24,349 nucleotides of DNA, taken from positions 1 through 24,349 of IMG/VR virus record IMGVR_UViG_3300028388_000929; one strand, given 5' to 3'. The position numbers were made by a program, and so were the translations under genes. Source of the stretch: a virus. Shown piece by piece: positions 1 through 5,552 of the stretch. A model generated the notes under the pieces. That model was not told the DNA's origin, ran no database searches, and saw only the letters and a list, made by a program, of their open reading frames with translations. The stretch's first letter is position 1. Every line of letters begins with the position of its first letter.

Positions 1-203
1 GTCAGATTGATTTCAAACTCCCGCCGCAAGTTGGCCGGGAATTGCGCCGCCCGTAGGTCAATCTCGGGCTGCGTGTAGCGAAACCGCTCTGTCACCACGT
101 CGCAGAACAGGGGATCGTCAATCGGGGGCGGGACTGTCGCCTGTTCCGAGCAGCCAGCCGCGAGGAATATCGAAGTTAAGCAGATCGTCAGGGATGGTCG
201 CAT
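1..203 (-). CDS. Outer-membrane spanin (Rz1-like lipoprotein), partial
   Basis: This frame is open from an ATG at 203 to the left edge, giving 67 complete codons and no stop. It begins with a short basic N-terminus and a hydrophobic stretch ending in LAAGC (residues 14-18), a near-consensus lipobox that would lipidate Cys18. A Pro-rich stretch follows at about residues 25-28. A strong Shine-Dalgarno GGAGG sits 6 nt before the ATG, inside the preceding gene. Its first 86 nt overlap the end of the inner-membrane spanin gene in another frame, the classic Rz/Rz1 arrangement. By family knowledge, o-spanins are outer-membrane lipoproteins that pair with an i-spanin to fuse inner and outer membranes in the last step of lysis. 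The mature part already exceeds the shortest Rz1 proteins. The function call rests on lipobox plus context. Confidence 0.72.
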   Translation of the reverse strand, partial: MRPSLTICLTSIFLAAGCSEQATVPPPIDDPLFCDVVTERFRYTQPEIDLRAAQFPANLRREFEINL

Positions 204-393
204 TGCGGGCCTCCGCTTCCATAATGTTTTCCAGCCTGGCAGAACAGTTGCGCAACGCGCCCTGTGCTGCGGCGCGCTGAACCACCTGCGCCTCGATCTG
301 TGCGCGGGCGGTGTTTAGCTGGTAGGCCTGCACGCCAATCACGGTTGCGGCGGCAATCGCGCCTGCCGCCATGGCGTATTTAATCGGTCCCAT
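118..393 (-). CDS. Inner-membrane spanin (Rz-like)
   Basis: The ATG at 393 overlaps the stop of the preceding holin gene (TAATG). This is preferred over an in-frame GTG at 405, although neither has a strong Shine-Dalgarno. The 91-aa product has one N-terminal membrane segment rich in Ala, Ile and Val (about residues 6-24). A probably helical, charged stretch with Arg, Gln and Glu follows to about residue 65, then a Pro- and Gly-containing tail. One transmembrane helix plus a periplasmic helical stretch is the i-spanin plan. It sits directly after endolysin and holin and contains the start of a lipoprotein gene in another frame. The i-spanin would span the periplasm and join the o-spanin to disrupt the outer membrane. 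No residue-level family motif is visible; the call depends on topology and position. Confidence 0.68.
   Translation of the reverse strand: MGPIKYAMAAGAIAAATVIGVQAYQLNTARAQIEAQVVQRAAAQGALRNCSARLENIMEAEARNATIPDDLLNFDIPRGWLLGTGDSPAPD
204..214 (-). promoter_or_regulatory. Internal ribosome binding site for the embedded o-spanin
   Basis: GGAGG at 214-210 with a 6-nt spacer precedes the ATG at 203 and lies inside the coding region of the i-spanin. It supports real translation of the overlapping second frame. Confidence 0.65.
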
Positions 394-569
394 TACGTCG
401 CCCACCCACGCCGCTTAGCCTCACGATAGGCCCACTCCGTCACCAGCCCGACGCCAGCCGCGACAACTAAAACCACGTCAGGGTTGCCCGCCAGCGCCTC
501 TGCGGCCTGCGTGCCGATCACTGCGCCCACGCCATAGCGCAGGATGATCCTTGCAATTGCGCCGTTCAT
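393..569 (-). CDS. Small phage holin (Pam3-gp28-like)
   Basis: The frame is open further upstream, but the ATG at 569 forms an ATGA overlap with the endolysin stop. The extra N-terminal residues upstream are Arg-rich and look non-coding. The 58-aa product has a hydrophobic first half (residues 4-28), a short polar turn around NPD (29-31), a second hydrophobic helix (32-45) and a basic tail (AKRRGW). Two short membrane helices, tiny size and a place between endolysin and spanin fit a holin, which collects in the inner membrane and opens pores that release the endolysin. The composition resembles the small Pam3-gp28 type of putative holin seen in Rhodobacterales phages, recalled from memory and not searched. 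An antiholin role cannot be excluded. Confidence 0.62.
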   Translation of the reverse strand: MNGAIARIILRYGVGAVIGTQAAEALAGNPDVVLVVAAGVGLVTEWAYREAKRRGWAT

Positions 570-1066
570 GCCTTGCCCCCAAAGATGCGCGCCAGCACGG
601 CCACCAGCGCGCCCCACAGCCCGCCGGGTTGTTCCTGCGGGTCGGGATGCGCGGGCGCGGCAATCGAAACGTGCGGGGCTTTCCAATCGTAGTGGTCGCG
701 GTGCAATTCAAAGTGCGGGCCATCGCGCCAGGTGGGCCAATCGCCGCCCCACTGGATCGGCACGCCTTCCTCTGCTGCGATGTGCAAGATCATTTCCGCG
801 TTCTTATCGTAGATCGGCCATGCCCAGACAATATCGCCCCGCGCGTCATAATATGCCACGTCCACAGCGTAGCCCGTCAAGTGCGCGCTGTTCATGGTGC
901 TGGATGCGCCGTTATCGACCAACTCGCGCTGCTCTGCGATGCTGCGAACGCCGCTTGTAACCACAAAGTCATTGGGCGTCTCTTGCAACGCGCGGTCGAA
1001 CACGCGGCGCAAATCAGGGTGCACACCTTCCAAGTTGTGCAAGCTGCGTTCACTCCATCGCCGCAT
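566..1066 (-). CDS. Endolysin, M15 family peptidase (VanY/CwlK-like)
   Basis: The 166-aa product carries the M15 zinc peptidase pattern. There is an SGVR motif at about residues 38-41, SAHLTGYAVD at 60-69 with zinc ligands His62 and Asp69, and DGPHFE at 115-120 with Asp115 as likely catalytic acid/base and His118 as third zinc ligand. L-alanyl-D-glutamate endopeptidases and D,D-carboxypeptidases of this family cleave the peptide stems of peptidoglycan. The ATG has AGGAGG 5 nt upstream. No signal peptide is seen, so export would depend on the holin encoded next, with an ATGA overlap. Unusually, after a His/Pro-containing linker the protein ends in a hydrophobic helix rich in Leu, Val, Ala and Trp (about 148-166), possibly a membrane-binding tail. 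Confidence in the fold is high; the exact bond cleaved is not visible. Confidence 0.9.
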   Translation of the reverse strand: MRRWSERSLHNLEGVHPDLRRVFDRALQETPNDFVVTSGVRSIAEQRELVDNGASSTMNSAHLTGYAVDVAYYDARGDIVWAWPIYDKNAEMILHIAAEEGVPIQWGGDWPTWRDGPHFELHRDHYDWKAPHVSIAAPAHPDPQEQPGGLWGALVAVLARIFGGKA

Positions 1067-1277
1067 CCGGCCCTCCTGTCACAAGCCCGCACCGTCGCGC
1101 GCTGGCTTGACAATGGTTAGGCTCATACCACGAAAGCGCGCGATCCGTAAACCTAACGTAGACCCGCCATCCGGGCCGGTGTCTTTGCGTCCATGCGTAG
1201 GCGCACACGCTGCATTCCGCGCCGATCCAGCGGCGACAGGCGGCAACGCTGCACCGCTCAATCGCCGGGACGATCAC
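1050..1277 (-). CDS. Small Cys-rich hypothetical protein in the lysis cassette
   Basis: A GTG start at 1277 overlaps the stop of the preceding gene (GTGA), with a GAGGG-type Shine-Dalgarno about 6 nt upstream. The 75-aa product ends 17 nt inside the endolysin gene. It has Cys at residues 9, 14, 22, 25, 56 and 63, with a CSVC pair at 22-25, and several Trp and Arg residues. There is no clear membrane segment. I do not recognise a family. Without this gene a gap of about 207 nt would be left in an otherwise tightly packed operon, which supports it. A competing frame (1079-1261) lacks the stop-start overlap. Confidence 0.5.
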   Translation of the reverse strand: MIVPAIERCSVAACRRWIGAECSVCAYAWTQRHRPGWRVYVRFTDRALSWYEPNHCQASARRCGLVTGGPDAAME

Positions 1278-1558
1278 CGCCCGCCCTCAATCTCGATGCG
1301 CTCCAGTCTGGCGTCAATCCGGCTCAAGAGTGTCAGGATGCTGGATAGCCTTTCGTCGCCCCGGGCGATTTCAGTCTCAGCAACGCGCAACCGGCTTTCG
1401 TGTTCATCAGCCTGGATTTCGAGCGCGCTGACTGCTGCGGCGTTCCTGCTGGCCAAGCCTTGCACCTGAGCAAAGGCTAGCAAACCCGCGCCCAATAGGC
1501 CCACAAGCGTCAGCACATTGCCAAGGCTTATCTGCGAGTTGAATGTTGGTTTTGTCAT
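1274..1558 (-). CDS. Single-pass membrane protein with coiled coil
   Basis: The ATG at 1558 overlaps the spike stop (TGATG) and has a GGTGA ribosome site. An upstream in-frame start would run into the spike gene and is not favoured. The 94-aa product has a short polar N-terminus, one transmembrane helix (about residues 13-33, rich in Leu, Gly, Val and Ala), then a charged heptad-like helix to residue 90 in which Leu and Ile repeat among Glu and Arg. Small proteins of this plan are common at the start of phage lysis modules and may act as holin, antiholin or accessory lysis factors. The sequence itself shows only membrane anchoring and likely oligomerisation. The stop overlaps the next start. 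Confidence 0.65.
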   Translation of the reverse strand: MTKPTFNSQISLGNVLTLVGLLGAGLLAFAQVQGLASRNAAAVSALEIQADEHESRLRVAETEIARGDERLSSILTLLSRIDARLERIEIEGGR

Positions 1559-2703
1559 CACGTCACCGAAAAGAAGTCTACTTGGTGCCAATTGCCATCA
1601 GCATATTTTCGCAGCACTAGCGTATCACCGGCCTCGTTTAGCGACCGATCCGCCCCCAGCGTCAGATTGCCCGTGCCGTTTTTGGCAACCACCGTCACAC
1701 CCACCGCTGCGCTAATGGTCAATACGTCGCCAAACGCGCCGCCGTTGATCGTATCCAGATCATCGCTCGCCGCGCCGCCTTCGGTGTCAATCTTGTGCGC
1801 TTGGTGCGTTGCCGTCACGACCCCGCTGGCAATGGTCAATTCGGCACCTGCCCCGCGTTTCTGCGGGATCACGGCACCGGCCAAAACATTTGGCCCGTCA
1901 TTGCCTGCGCGCCCCTCAATCGCATCGGCCCCGCCCGGCACCAGAATGACCGTTTCGACCTCGCCCACATCAGGCTCCCCCGGAGCCGACAGGATCGCCC
2001 CGACGCTAGACAGCACCAGAGGGCTATCCGCCCCCAGAGTAACGTGGTTCACGGTCGCGTTTGCGTTAATGTCCACCAGTTGGTCAAACCCGCGATACCG
2101 CCCGCTGATGGACAGGCGGTCAAGTGTCTGGTTCGGCACCCGGATCATCGCCACGTTTGACGTGGACCCGGCATACGTCGCGTCCAGATCAATGCGGATG
2201 TTGGACGCGTCGCTAGTCATGGCGATCATCGGTATGTCCGACGGCCCGGCCAATTTCGTTGCGTAGCCGCTGATCGATACGTCGATCATAAGCGCGGTGT
2301 TGTTGGCCCCCCGCGTATCCCAGGCCAGTTTGTCGAAAGTGCAAACCTCCGACGCCTCCTGCGGGAAAACGGCGTTGTCGTCCAGATCGAGTAGAGACAC
2401 GCCCGAGTGAACGCTTGTCCCGTTGTTCACCCAATTGCCCGCGTAGGTCGTGGTTGAGGCGTCGTCCACCAGCGCATAGACAATATCGCCGGTCGTGAAC
2501 GTCTCGCCGTCCACCGTGCCGCCGGTCGTGACCTCGTAGTAATTCTGCGCGGTGGACCCGGACGGGAAGCTGCCCGTGCTGGCATCCCAATCGGCAATCT
2601 TGTAGCCCCAGATCGACCGCAACTTTTCGTTGCTGGACACGATCCGGCCCACACCTTTGACGCTGTGTGCTTTTGCCGTGCGCCCCCCAATAGGTGTTGC
2701 CAT
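1558..2703 (-). CDS. Tail spike/fibre, C-terminal part (frameshifted)
   Basis: This frame, from about 2684 to its stop at 1558, holds about 374 codons that continue the beta-rich protein begun at 4210. The first Met in the frame after the break region is at 2703 and lacks a good ribosome site, so independent translation is doubtful. The product is rich in Thr, Ser, Gly, Asp and Val, with repeated short strand-turn patterns typical of a beta-helix or trimeric fibre. The last 60 residues form a compact segment (alternating hydrophobics, RKYADGNWHQVDFF) like the C-terminal domains of phage tail spikes. It would form the distal receptor-binding part of the spike. The N-terminal half is in another frame; joining needs loss of one G from the run at 2683-2688. 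Confidence 0.7.
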   Translation of the reverse strand: MATPIGGRTAKAHSVKGVGRIVSSNEKLRSIWGYKIADWDASTGSFPSGSTAQNYYEVTTGGTVDGETFTTGDIVYALVDDASTTTYAGNWVNNGTSVHSGVSLLDLDDNAVFPQEASEVCTFDKLAWDTRGANNTALMIDVSISGYATKLAGPSDIPMIAMTSDASNIRIDLDATYAGSTSNVAMIRVPNQTLDRLSISGRYRGFDQLVDINANATVNHVTLGADSPLVLSSVGAILSAPGEPDVGEVETVILVPGGADAIEGRAGNDGPNVLAGAVIPQKRGAGAELTIASGVVTATHQAHKIDTEGGAASDDLDTINGGAFGDVLTISAAVGVTVVAKNGTGNLTLGADRSLNEAGDTLVLRKYADGNWHQVDFFSVT

Positions 2704-4210
2704 CGCATACGTTCGCCTGCACCCCCAGCCGTTCGTCATAAGCAAAGCCAAGGTTTGCATCGACCCACGACAACGTCCAGACAATCCCGCAGCCGATGAA
2801 ATGGTTGTCCCGGATCACAATTGCTTGGTAATATCGCTCGCGCTCGTTCTCAGAATTAGCAGCGTCGTAACTCTGCTTAATATCCAAGGCTGTGATAGAG
2901 CATTCAAAGATGTTCTTTTCAAACACCCATCCACGCAAGCCACCTGTTCCGTCCACGCCGTCGCGAACTGGATTTACCATGTGATTGCCGATCACCTGGC
3001 AGTATTTGGGGCCGTCAATCGTGCCCCTGTTCGTTTTGATCCAGTCGCCAAATTTCTGCGTGTTGGACCCGCTCGCGCGCAGGGTTTCTAGGCCGATGGT
3101 GCCCCGGTTATTGGTGAACACGCCGTAGTCGCATCCCGTATCAACCGACACGCCTGTGCGGGCCGTGTCAAAATGCACGTTTGTCATCTGCCAGTAAGGG
3201 CCGCTGTTGACGTCTAAGCAAATCCCACCCTCTTGGACAAACGCGCATTTATCCACGCGAACGGACGATGCATCGGTGGCCGTAGACAGAACAATGAACG
3301 ACCCCCCGTTGCGCATTTCCAGCGGGGCGACGGGCTGCGAATGGTCGAACCGGATACCGCCAATCAGGCAGTCGGACGGGACGGTAAACACCGCGTCGGC
3401 CTCGGTCGGGATGCCCTCTTCCGCCGCAACCACCGCCTCGCGGTCGCGCATGGCTAACGTCGTGCTGGCAGCCTCGCCGTGCGACAGCCCGTCATAGTCT
3501 GCCGCGATGTAACCCCGCAGCGTGGTGGGCAGCGTCACGGTCGCGCCGGAAAATTCCAGATCGGTGTCCTGAGTGATATAGTCGATGCCGGTCTGGCGTG
3601 CCGCCACGAACGCCCGCAGCGTATCCCCCGCGTCGTCCCCGTCCGATAGCCCGATTTGCGAGGTGTAAACCGCGCCGTCTGCATCCGGCAGGGCATACAG
3701 CTTTACACCGCCCGCTGTCGCAAGGTGATGGTCCGCCGCGCCCGATGCTGCAACCTCATAGGCGAAAGCCTCGCTCGTCGTGCTGAAGGTCACGCCCGCC
3801 GTCACGGTGCCGTTTTGCCCTGCTGTGTAGGTGAGGCCCGTATCAGCCGCCACCGCCGCCGCGTTTGCAAACACGCGCGTCGCTGCGGATGCATCCGCGT
3901 CCTGCAATGCCTCTACGTCGGTTTCAATTGCTGCTACGTCAGCAGCGGCAACAAGGTCCTCTGTCCATGTAGTCGTCCCGCCCCCAAACGTCGCAGCAAT
4001 GGTGTATTGGCCAGTCGCAACGAAGAATTGCGCAAAGCCGTCAGTCCCGACGTTGAACGGATTGGATAGCGCCGTGTTGCCTTCTTCGTCGTCAAAGATA
4101 GACGCAAGCGGCGTTCCGGTCGCGGTTGATCGAACCTCGACCGACCCACCGGAAATAACGTCGCCGGTGTCGCTTTGTAGCGTTGCCTGCCAGCCTGCCA
4201 GATTGGTCAT
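2213..4210 (-). CDS. Tail spike/fibre, N-terminal part (frameshifted)
   Basis: ATG at 4210, ATGA overlap with the preceding gene, GAGGA 9 nt upstream. Residues 1-90 form a Gly/Thr-rich domain with a conserved look (sequence around FNVGTDGFAQFFVATGQYTI), typical of virion-attachment domains of phage spikes. Residues about 95-120 could form a short helical neck. From about 200 to 507 it looks like a right-handed parallel beta-helix of the pectate-lyase or Pfam Beta_helix type, with repeated strands around NVHFDTARTGVSV, FTNNRGTIG, FEKNIFECSITALDI and IVIRDNHFIGCGI. Such spikes bind or cleave host surface polysaccharide. After residue 509 the frame becomes Arg-, Gln- and His-rich with no pattern, meaning translation has left the true frame. 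The intended protein is about 883 aa, continuing in the frame that ends at 1558. Confidence 0.78.
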   Translation of the reverse strand: MTNLAGWQATLQSDTGDVISGGSVEVRSTATGTPLASIFDDEEGNTALSNPFNVGTDGFAQFFVATGQYTIAATFGGGTTTWTEDLVAAADVAAIETDVEALQDADASAATRVFANAAAVAADTGLTYTAGQNGTVTAGVTFSTTSEAFAYEVAASGAADHHLATAGGVKLYALPDADGAVYTSQIGLSDGDDAGDTLRAFVAARQTGIDYITQDTDLEFSGATVTLPTTLRGYIAADYDGLSHGEAASTTLAMRDREAVVAAEEGIPTEADAVFTVPSDCLIGGIRFDHSQPVAPLEMRNGGSFIVLSTATDASSVRVDKCAFVQEGGICLDVNSGPYWQMTNVHFDTARTGVSVDTGCDYGVFTNNRGTIGLETLRASGSNTQKFGDWIKTNRGTIDGPKYCQVIGNHMVNPVRDGVDGTGGLRGWVFEKNIFECSITALDIKQSYDAANSENERERYYQAIVIRDNHFIGCGIVWTLSWVDANLGFAYDERLGVQANVCDGNTYWGAHGKSTQRQRCGPDRVQQRKVAVDLGLQDCRLGCQHGQLPVRVHRAELLRGHDRRHGGRRDVHDRRYCLCAGGRRLNHDLRGQLGEQRDKRSLGRVSTRSGRQRRFPAGGVGGLHFRQTGLGYAGGQQHRAYDRRIDQRLRNEIGRAVGHTDDRHD
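2683..2688 (-). other. G6 homopolymer at the spike frame break
   Basis: On the minus strand the spike reads TAT TGG GGG GCG. With one G fewer it reads TAT TGG GGG CGC and passes directly into the long downstream frame. This is the only place where the two frames join without losing recognisable sequence. It may be a sequencing or assembly error, a real inactivating mutation, or slippage in a variable tract. Confidence 0.7.
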
Positions 4211-4554
4211 ATGCGCACGTCCTCTACCAGCATGTTGCCCACAAGCACGGTGTATTCCTTGCTGTTGCTGGCGGTCACTTTGATATCGTAGTAATTGTTG
4301 CCGACGGGCAGATCGTCGCTTTCCGTGTCGGTCACGTCTACCTGAATGGTGTTATTGTCGGCCAGAACAACGCCAGCCCCGAGCGTTTTGGTAATACTGG
4401 CCGTAGCACCTACAGAGCGGGCAATCGCGAACCGGATTTCCGTTGCTCCCGAAAGGTCAAACAGATTGCCGTCAGCATCTCGCACCGTAAAGAGAAAGCG
4501 CCTGTCGTTGCCGCGCGGTATGGAAAGGTCTGCGGTTGCTACGCGGGCACTCAT
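4207..4554 (-). CDS. Beta-sandwich tail fibre attachment protein (BppU/LtfC-like)
   Basis: ATG at 4554 overlaps the preceding stop (ATGA). The 115-aa product is all-beta in appearance. It has the pattern IPRGNDRRFLFTVRDADGN near residues 12-30, then an LSGATEIRFAIA segment, and YDIKVTASNSKEYTVLVGN near the end. This is the recurring layout of small N-terminal baseplate-upper or LtfC-type domains that sit directly before receptor-binding proteins in many phages. It ends with an ATGA overlap into the spike gene, so it is probably co-translated with it and helps anchor it to the tail tip. The family assignment is by pattern memory, not a search. Confidence 0.6.
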   Translation of the reverse strand: MSARVATADLSIPRGNDRRFLFTVRDADGNLFDLSGATEIRFAIARSVGATASITKTLGAGVVLADNNTIQVDVTDTESDDLPVGNNYYDIKVTASNSKEYTVLVGNMLVEDVRI

Positions 4555-4739
4555 GGCGTCGTATCCACTCGGGTCAGTGTGATCGTTTCAGATTGCGTTT
4601 CTCGCAAAACAGCGTCCGCACTTTCGTCTGATGTTAACGTAGCGTCGCCCGTAACGCTAGGCCGCAATACCGCCGCATCCACCGCGCAGATAACGCGGCT
4701 GAAGGCGTTGAGAATGACAAAGCCCTTGGAGAGTATCAT
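4551..4739 (-). CDS. Small hypothetical tail-region protein
   Basis: An ATG at 4739 forms an ATGA overlap with the stop of the tail assembly protein gene and has GGAGGTG 5 nt upstream, so the shorter start is chosen over the open frame upstream. The 62-aa product has a hydrophobic N-terminal third (residues 1-26) followed by an acidic Thr- and Ser-rich part with alternating hydrophobics (ETITLTRVDT). I do not recognise a family. Position suggests a tail-tip accessory protein. Confidence 0.6.
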   Translation of the reverse strand: MILSKGFVILNAFSRVICAVDAAVLRPSVTGDATLTSDESADAVLRETQSETITLTRVDTTP

Positions 4740-4927
4740 GCGGGCACCTCCGGCCATACGACGGCGCTTGGGAAACCTTCTTGCGAAGGCACGTCCCGCA
4801 GGGCTTGGCGATAGGCCGCCCATGCCTCTGCGTTTGTGGGCGCATCCTGTAGCTGCGTCCAGTCGCTATCCCGCAGAAGCTGGTTGCGGGTTGCCCGGAC
4901 AAATTGCGCGCTAGGAACGGGCTTCAC
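4736..4927 (-). CDS. Phage tail assembly chaperone (Phage_tail_APC-like)
   Basis: GTG start at 4927 in a GTGA overlap with the preceding stop. The 63-aa product matches the well-known short tail assembly protein pattern: RNQLLRDSDWTQL at residues 14-26, then AWAAYRQALRDVP, then GFPSAVVWPEVP at the C-terminus. Members of this family (Pfam Phage_tail_APC) sit near tail fibre genes of many phages. They are thought to assist tail or fibre assembly rather than being stable virion parts. The length is near the core domain size, so it is a minimal member. Confidence 0.82.
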   Translation of the reverse strand: MKPVPSAQFVRATRNQLLRDSDWTQLQDAPTNAEAWAAYRQALRDVPSQEGFPSAVVWPEVPA

Positions 4928-5541
4928 GGCTGCGTCCTTTTTATGCCGTAGAGGCGGAATGTCGGATCGCCTTCGGAAACATCAAATTGCGCTGTATTAT
5001 TCACGACGCGGATGCCAGTTGCAGACCCGGCGTCCTGCCACACCGCCGCCACCGGGGCCACAACGGACATGATGCGGTCTGCATCCCAATTCCCGGCAGG
5101 GGTCTCAACAAAGGAAACGCTGCCGGTCAAAAGCCGTTGACCGCTGCTGTCGTTGTTGTCAATATTGTCTACATGGACATCGACCATTACGCCCCATTGA
5201 GCGCTGCTGCCGGGGCTTTCAGATACAAGCGTTCGCCATCCACCGCCGATATTGACCTCGACGGTAATGTCTGGGTCCGCGTCGGCTACGCCCGTGGCCT
5301 TAGCCCCGCCGATCAACCTAACAGCGCGATACGCTGAAATATCGGTGGTGAGCGTGATTGTCGTCGTGTCCACGCTAGGCGTGAGCACCTCCAATTCATG
5401 CCACGCCACCTCGCATGTTGGTGCACCGGATGCGCCCTCAAATGCAGCCACCGGGTTCGCCAAAGCCGCCGTGCCGAAGTCGGACGTTACAGGATCATCC
5501 GGGCTTGTCGGGATTGTTGCCGGGTCTGTCCAGCTTGCCAT
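4924..5541 (-). CDS. Tail-tip protein, unknown function
   Basis: ATG at 5541 with GGAGG 7 nt upstream, 11 nt after the hub gene. The 205-aa product is mostly short beta strands and turns (for example TTTITLTTDISAYRAVRLIGGA, cut here to the visible pattern of Thr and Ile alternation) with Asp/Asn-rich loops, ending in a basic tail. This looks like a jelly-roll or carbohydrate-binding-like fold, as found in minor tail proteins. No catalytic motif is visible. It lies between the hub and the fibre attachment genes, so a role at the tail tip is likely, but this is inference from order. Confidence 0.65.
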   Translation of the reverse strand: MASWTDPATIPTSPDDPVTSDFGTAALANPVAAFEGASGAPTCEVAWHELEVLTPSVDTTTITLTTDISAYRAVRLIGGAKATGVADADPDITVEVNIGGGWRTLVSESPGSSAQWGVMVDVHVDNIDNNDSSGQRLLTGSVSFVETPAGNWDADRIMSVVAPVAAVWQDAGSATGIRVVNNTAQFDVSEGDPTFRLYGIKRTQP

Positions 5542-5552
5542 CTATCCGCCTC

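Noticed and set aside
1079-1261. An alternative 60-aa minus-strand frame before the endolysin
   Set aside because: It competes with the 75-aa frame at 1050-1277, which has the stop-start overlap; this one has no coupling.
2213-2681. The last 155 codons of the N-terminal spike frame as a real domain
   Set aside because: The composition is Arg-, Gln- and His-rich and without strand pattern, as expected from reading the spike in the wrong frame.
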